Source of the DNA: Leucaena leucocephala
Taxonomy: Eukaryota > Streptophyta > Magnoliopsida > Fabales > Fabaceae
DNA: 64,000 nucleotides
Direction of reading: 5' to 3'
Assembly: GCA_037074615.1 (NCBI GenBank)
Contig: CM073558.1
Location: 921,501-985,500 of the forward strand
In this document: one piece after another, positions 57,821 through 64,000 of the stretch
Position numbering within the stretch: the first letter of the stretch is position 1
Layout: each line of letters starts with the position of its first letter
The notes under the pieces: generated by a model
Database searches by the model: none
What the model saw: only the letters and a program-made list of their open reading frames with translations
What the model was told of the DNA's origin: nothing
Translations under genes and position numbers: made by a program

Positions 57821-60800
57821 ATATCTGGAGAACTATTGGTTGATTCACAACAATTGCTGCTGGTAACAGTTGCATCTGTTTTGCTAGAGTTTGGCTACAC
57901 AATTCAGGTAATGCACTTACAATTTTTTCTCCATCAGTACTTTTGAAAAGTAATTTGAACATCGGTAGATGGAGATAATTTGGGTGGGCTCAGGGGGTGT
58001 GGGGACGTCACTTGATTAGTATGGTCTGAGGCGTACTCTCGTAGCAGCAAGTCTGCCATGCATAGAGACTCATGTTTGATAAGTGCCTCTGTCACGTTTA
58101 TTTTAAAATTTGCACCATTTGTCTGAGAATGGTCCCTGACTGGACAAGCTACTATGTGCCTAGGATTTATACCAATCATTAGTGACATGACTATGTTTGT
58201 TTTGTCTTGTGAAATTGTGCTGAATGATCTCCAGTTGTCAGAAACAGAAGTGCATTATACCTTATTGTTTACCTTGGATTGAGACATGCGAATGCCAATT
58301 ATTCCCCCATTCAACTAAAAGCATTCATTTTTTCTTGCATAAATAATGAAATATATATATCTATTTTACGATTGTCATCATTACTTAAAAATAACTGAAC
58401 TTTATTTTTATTATGTTTCACTTAAGCTCATAAAAGACACATTTCATTTACCAAATCACATTTTCTAAATTTATCTTTCTGTTCCATTCTGTTCTGCTAT
58501 CAAATGGCCTCTAAAGGAATATTACTGGAACTCAATATGGGGTTTTTAGGTTGAATTTTTTGTTATTGTTTTTGGTTCAAGTGATTGCTTTGTTTTGCAG
58601 GTTTTTTCACTAGAAGATGGTCCCGTGCATGATGTTTGGATAAATTTAGGAGTTCCCATCTCTGTTATTAAAGCTTGTGGCAAACCGGAGAACACTGTAG
58701 ACTGGCTAAGGTATTATTAATGTAAAAAATTTAACTACTAGACTAAGAATGTTCAAAATTTTGAATATTTTTAAGAGTCGATATGTTGAGATATCAGAAC
58801 CCTTTAACTCTGGCCAAATACAACTTTCTTTTGGTGCTCCTTGTATTTGTCTTGCTTCTAACTCAATTAGCGATGATAATTCAGTAGAAAATTATGGCCA
58901 AATTATGAGTTATTATTGAAATATTTCCAAATTGCAGCTCTGATTCCTTGATTAATCTTCTGTATTCCCTTGGTTCTCCTTTTCTAAAGTCATTTTCCTT
59001 TTCTTTTTGGGATTGAAGTATAGTATATAGGGCATTCCACATCCAACTAATGATTCACCCGTGGCAGTTTCTCATTGTGTTACTGATAGAGTGAAGCATT
59101 TTGGATAGTTTCATTTTGGGCTGGTTTCTCAATAAGATCCTGATAGAGAAAAGTGCAGTATCTTGGTTGAATTTATCAAATAATAATTGCATCTGATAGT
59201 AATGTGTCTTTTGTAGCTATGATGGTGTGATTGTGAACTCTCTTGAAGCCAAGGGTGCTTTTTCTTGGTAAAGCCTACTTATGTCATTTAATTTTTTAAA
59301 GAAAATGTTCTGACTTGTCACTTGATTCTCTGCTGCTGTTTGTTCATTGGTCTTATTTGTGGTTGACTAAACATTAAAGATGTGATGCCATAATTTGTAC
59401 TTCTTTTATCTTCTAAGAAGTAAACTTCCACACCATATTGACGTAAAATTGTCTGTTTGCCTCTAAATTGTGAACTTTTACTAGTAACTCTGGTCCTGAT
59501 TTCTAACTGGTTGTTAGACTAATTTGGAGTTCAAATTGCATGGCATAAATTTGGAGTTCATATTGCTTGACATACACATCATATGATTTCTGTTTTGTTT
59601 CGCATATTCTATCACGATTGATTTAATGAAAAATGTCAAGAAATAGTTCGATTTTCTAATTTAATCTTCGTTTATTTGAACTGTTGTCTATTTTGCATAC
59701 CTATTTGGAAAATTTTGTTAATGTTACTTATTTATGCGACATGGATGGAAAGGGTCAAGAGATGGCTAAAGTTATTTGTTTTAAAAGTTAAGAAACTCTA
59801 TGATGTATTACTGAATATGCACTCATCTTGTACCGTATGTGCTTTGATATTTCAATGTCTTATTCAAGTCACTTGAATAATTCTAGTGGTCACAGTTTTT
59901 TGCAGGAACCTTTCAACTCTATACCTCTTATATGGATTATTCATGAAAATACTCTAGCACATCGTGCAAGACAATATACTACTATAAATAGGCATGGTGA
60001 ACTTTTAAACGATTGGAGAAGAGCCTTCAACCGATCAACAGTTGTTGTTTTCCCAAACTATGCCCTGCGGTAAGATGCATGTGCAAGTTATATTCATCTA
60101 TTTTTCCCCAAACCTTAACCTACCCAAATGGTGGACAAGTTTTTGTTAATTCTATAATCTGTTTTCCCCTGTTGTTAATTCCTTCTTTACCAGTAAAGAA
60201 CAAGTATGAATCAATAGTTAAATATAATTTTAATATTCGGTACCATTATCCTCTGGATTTGTTTTCTATGGCACAGAAGTCTTAGTAATTAATTCTCATT
60301 TAAAAGATCCTATATATTGACTACAACTGTGGAGCATAACTAGTCATTGGTGATTGATGTTTCTTTTGTAATTCCACAGATGCTTTACTCCATGTTTGAT
60401 GCTGGGAATTCTTTTGCCATTCCGGGTTCCCCTGCCTAACCAATAGAAGTGGATGTTTTTATGGCAGTAAAGAAAGATAATCTGCGGACCAAGATGGGTT
60501 ATGGCCCTGAAGATGTCATTATTGCAATTGTAGGAAGCCACATTTTTCACAAAGGTTCGTGGTTGGGGCATGCTATTGTTTTACAGGCTCTATCACCACT
60601 TCTGGCAGACTTCTCATCAAACGAAGATAATTATAGCGCACATCTGCAAATCATTGTTCATACTGGGGAATCATCAAATAACTACAACGTGCCTCTTGAG
60701 TTATGTATCCTATCTTCTTTAATTCTTATTTTTGTGGGTAGATATTTCTAAGGTTTTCTCACTTATTCTGTTTCATTAGACCATGGCTGAAGCCTTGAAA

Positions 60801-62861
60801 TATCCAAGCGGCACCATAAAGCACATAGCTGGAGATTCGAATGCAGTCTTTGTTCTTGACATAGCTGATATTGTGATATATGGATCATTCCTTGAAGAGC
60901 AATCTTTTCCTGAGATTTTGGTTAAAGCAATGTGTTTTGGGAAACCAATTATTGCTCCAGATATTCCAACGATCAGGAAATATGTATGTCTCTTCTATTG
61001 TCTATTTAGATTGACATTTCTGTCATTCTTTCCATCAATCATTCAAATTCCCCTGGTATTATGCTGAGTCAACTTGGCTTTTATGTTACTGACGTCCATA
61101 ATAACTTCCAAGCATCTGAAATTTCATTAACTAAATAATTTATAGTTGCATATTTTGAATACTGGTATTTTATTTTGCATATTTCTTAGCAAAGTAATAA
61201 CTATAGTGCTAACGTGTAGGTTGATGACAGGGTGAAAGGTTATATTTTTCCCAAGGGTTTTGACACAAATTATGTTGGACGTGATCTCGAAAGGGAAAAT
61301 ATCACCACTAGCTCGTAATATTGCCTCAATAGGGAGAACTACTTCCAAGAGCCTTTTGGTTTCAGAAACAATTGCGGATATGCCAATCTGCTTCAGAATA
61401 TTCTCAGGCTTCCATCTGAAGTTGCTCTTCCTAGGGCAGCATCAGAAATCTCTCCCAATCTTAAAGAGCAATGGCAGTGGCATTTATTTGAAGCAGTGTC
61501 AAATTTTACATATCAAAATAGCACATCAAGAAGTAACACATTTAGATAAATACGAGGAGCAGTGGAACCATCCTCAAAAAAGCAGATATAGTGTTACAGT
61601 TGCTGATAATGATTCATTTTTATATAGAATTTGGGAGGAAGAAAAGAATATTCAGATGGCTATTGCAAGAAGAAGAAGAGAGGAAGAACAGGTAAATCTT
61701 TATTCGTTCCCCTTGGGGAGGGTAGCAAATCAAAACTTAAGTGATGTCCTTTGAAATTTAATGCAGCTAAAGGATAGAATAGAGCAGTCATGAGGAACAT
61801 GGGAGGAAGTATACCGAAATGCTAAAAGGGCTGATCGTTCAAAGCATGATTTGCATGAAAGGGATGAAGGAGAACTTGAGCGGACAGGTCAACCACTTAC
61901 TATTTATGAACCTTACTTTGGGGAAGGAACCTGGCCTTTTCTTCATGATAAATCTCTTTACCGTGGAATTGGGATGGTAAGTTGTGCATATATTGTCATT
62001 TTATCAGCTTAATAAGTTGTTATATCAGTCCAACAAGAACTTTCTCTTCAGAATTCATAAAAATGAGTAGCCACTTATTAACGTTATGCATGGTATATAC
62101 TGATTCTTTGCAGTCCACTAAAGGTCGAAGACCTGGTAGAGATGATGTCGATGCACCATCTCATCTTCCACTCCTTAATAATCCTTACCATCGAGACATA
62201 CTTGGTGATTAAGGAGCCGTTTTTGCTATTGCAAATAGGATAGACCGTGTACACAAGAATGCTTGGATTGGGTTTCAATCTTGGAGGGCATCTGCAAGGG
62301 AGGTATGTAATTTCTTGGCCTATTCATTGATACCCTTTCCCTTTGGCTGAAATAATTGAAATTTTAATGACTAGTTTCTCCCCCTTGGTCCATGTTGTAA
62401 TTTCATCTTAATTTTGAAGGTTCTGATGCTGGTTGTGCATATTTACCTTTAGGTTAACTATATATGGATACTGATTTTATTGTGGATACTGTAAGGTATC
62501 TAAAACAAGCTATTTTCACCTTATTAGATAAAGTATTTTAAAATTTCTAGCTGTAGAAAATGAACAAGTGTAAAGTTTGTGCCAAAACATTTATTTTGAA
62601 TGTTTTATTCTCCTGTCGTTTCATATTGTTATACTTTGCATGCAGGTCAAATGCAACAACATAACTCAAACAAACGAAAATTTGTATTTCACATAGGCCT
62701 CTTTTCTGGGTTGTTTGACATCTAAATGGGTCTTTTGCAGGCATTTTTGTCCAGAACTGCTGAAAATGCACTGTTAGATGCTATACAATCCCAAAGGGAT
62801 GGGGATGCACTATACTTTTGGGTTCGTATGGATAAGGATGTCCGAAAACCTTTGCAGAACG

Positions 62862-63161
62862 ACTTTTGGGCATTTTGCGATGCCATCAATGCAGGAAATT
62901 GCAAGTAAGACCTTTTAAAGCCATTGCATTTTTTCCTTGACTGTGGTAGCTTAAGTCCTTTACTTTTGGGCATTTTGCGATGCCATCAATGCAGGAAATT
63001 GCAAGTAAGACCTTTTAAAGCCATTGCATTTTTTCCTTGACTGTGGTAGCTTAAGTCCTTTACTTTTGGGCATTTTGCGATGCCATCAATGCAGGAAATT
63101 GAAAGTAAGACCTTTTAAAGCCATTGCATTTTTTCCTTGACTGTGGTAGTTTAAGTCCTTT
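62862..63161 (+). repeat. Exon-end plus splice-donor triplication, 3 x 100 bp
   Basis: Three tandem 100-bp copies start at 62862, 62962 and 63062. Each contains the last 43 bp of the glycosyltransferase exon (GGCATTTTGCGATGCC ... GAAATTGCAA), the GTAAG donor and about 50 bp of intron. Copies 1 and 2 are identical by eye; copy 3 has a few changes (GAAATTGAAA, GGTAGTTTAAG). Only copy 1 is attached to the upstream exon. Confidence 0.92.
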
Positions 63162-63244
63162 ACTTTATTGTCTCCCAAAAAAAACTATATGTTTTTAGAT
63201 ATTTAGACATACACAACAACAACAATAAGCCTTATCTTATTATA

Positions 63245-63309
63245 TTTAGACATATATCTTTAGACATATATATCTAGACATATAAATATATAGTTAGACA
63301 TATATCTTG
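63245..63309. repeat. Short tandem repeat with unit TTAGACATATAT
   Basis: Four imperfect copies of a unit TTTAGACATATATCT or TCTAGACATATAAAT lie in the intron between the triplicated exon end and the next exon. Confidence 0.7.
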
Positions 63310-63509
63310 ATTTTTTCCACTTAATGTTCGAGTGAAGGTTTGCTTTCTCTGAGGCATTGAAGATAATGTATGGGATAAAAGATGATCTGGATGCTCTACC
63401 GCCAATGCCAGTAGATGGTGACCCTTGGCCCGTCATGCACAGTTGGGCCTTGCCTACGAGATCCTTCCTTGAGTTTGTCATGTTCTCAAGGTATTCAAGA
63501 TTGCATCAG

Positions 63510-63778
63510 TTTTTTTTTGTACAAGAATTTTTGGAAAATGGTTGGGTTCACTCACGATTCAATGGCAGACCAAAGTCTCCCTTTCTCCGAGGCGATACTA
63601 ATGTTGGGTAAGGCGAGTCGTCTATTACCCTCAAGCGTAAACTTAAGTATCTAGGAGTTAAGATGTCTCCTCAAGTGTCGCGACTGAAACCACAACAAAG
63701 TGGTACTCTCCAGGAATCGAACACACTCCAAATGATTGCATGTCTTATCCTTTTGTCAGTTGTACCAAAAAAACAGAG
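63510..63778 (-). mobile_element. SINE, full-length-like copy 2 in the pseudogene intron
   Basis: A 269-bp element flanked by a 12-bp target duplication with one mismatch: AGATTGCATCAG at 63498-63509 and AGATTGCACCAG at 63779-63790. The plus strand begins with an oligo-T run and GTACAAG. Read on the minus strand, the head contains GTTCGATTCC, a good polymerase III B-box, about 35 bp from a loose A-box position, as in tRNA-derived SINEs. It aligns along its length with 36196-36468 (shared blocks TGGTTGGGTTCAC, GGCGATACTAAT, GTTAGGATGTCTCC-like and GACTGAAACCACAA). It sits inside the intron of the glycosyltransferase pseudogene. Confidence 0.85.
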
Positions 63779-64000
63779 AGATTGCACCAGTTTTTTGCCC
63801 CTAGTTTAAATTTTGAATAACTGATGGAAACTATCTTTTGTGCAGAATGTTTGTTGATGCATTGGATGTACAGATGTATAGTGAACACCATTTAAGTGGA
63901 CGCTGTTATTTGAGTTTGTCAAAAGTAAATTACTCCTTTTATGACTTAGGTATTTTTTGCATGGTTTTTTTTAATAAGGTTTTAAATATCGAATGAAATA

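Larger units (their letters stand above)
57821..64000 (+). pseudogene. GT1-family glycosyltransferase-like gene (At5g04480 type), decayed, runs off the right edge
   Basis: Exon-by-exon match to a large plant protein with a glycosyltransferase-1 domain. Recognised exons: 57821-57907, 58601-58710, 59217-59267, 59896-60069, 60380-60700, 60780-60983, 61220-61691, 61767-61976, 62114-62302, 62741-62904, 63338-63490 and 63846-63924. Conserved blocks: VFSLEDGPVHDVW, VNSLEAKGAFS, RAFNRSTVVVFPNYAL, MGYGPEDVIIAIVGS, YGSFLEEQSFPEILVKAM, KGRRPGRDDVDAP and NAWIGFQSWRA. Lesions: in-frame stops at 60437, 61791 and 62210; a lost base at the 60069 junction; a lost base at the exon ending 60700 that removes the GT donor; a deletion after 61255; and frameshifts near 61380 and 61550. 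The N-terminal exon is missing. The gene is non-functional, yet its exon order is complete, so it is a decayed gene, not a processed copy. Confidence 0.9.

Noticed and set aside
1..64000. Search for tRNA, rRNA, CRISPR or bacterial-type features.
   Set aside because: None seen. A tRNA-like B-box occurs only inside the SINE copies, and the intron-rich gene structure is that of a plant nuclear genome.

Overview
This window is nuclear DNA from a flowering plant, probably a eudicot or another non-grass angiosperm. It has AT-rich intergenic DNA, many short GT-AG introns, and proteins that match plant-only families: WRKY, ATL RING-H2, LEA-2, RTNLB reticulon, class III chitinase and ABIL1. Gene names come from remembered family sequences and motifs; no search was run.

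Layout. 1-5.4 kb: last exon of a group IIe WRKY gene, then AT-rich intergenic DNA. 5.4-8.35 kb: ketopantoate hydroxymethyltransferase (minus strand). 8.67-13.6 kb: a divergently placed prolyl-aminopeptidase-like pseudogene with a Copia relic in intron 1. 15.0-25.5 kb: three intact plus-strand housekeeping genes (sphingoid-base kinase LCBK2-like, a plastid DUF2358 protein, mitochondrial ribosomal protein mL46). 25.5-33 kb: gene-poor, with a MITE. 33-35.2 kb: group IIc WRKY. 36.0-36.7 kb: a cluster of retroposed SINE and LINE fragments. 37.4-38.7 kb: LEA14-like gene. 40.7-41.5 kb: non-autonomous hAT element. 41.9-50.6 kb: LEA-2/NHL protein, ATL67-like RING-H2 protein, reticulon and GH18 chitinase. 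50.8-51.3 kb: fragment of a second DUF2358-type gene (minus, broken). 53.4-56.2 kb: ABIL1. 57.8-64 kb: a decayed GT1 glycosyltransferase-like gene running off the right edge.

The genes form no operon-like pathway. The recurring theme is regulation and stress response (two WRKY, LEA14, NHL, ATL, chitinase) mixed with housekeeping genes. The intact multi-exon models sum to whole codons across all exons, which supports their splice sites.

The most unusual content is in repeats and decay. A tRNA-like SINE family has 12-bp target duplications. Two 21-22 bp insertions look like that SINE's tail alone, each with its own duplication. A LINE tail has a duplication that overlaps a SINE duplication. 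One MITE family is present in both orientations with a purine-rich core. There is a 3 x 110 bp tandem array in intergenic DNA. In the glycosyltransferase pseudogene, an exon end with its splice donor is triplicated as 3 x 100 bp.
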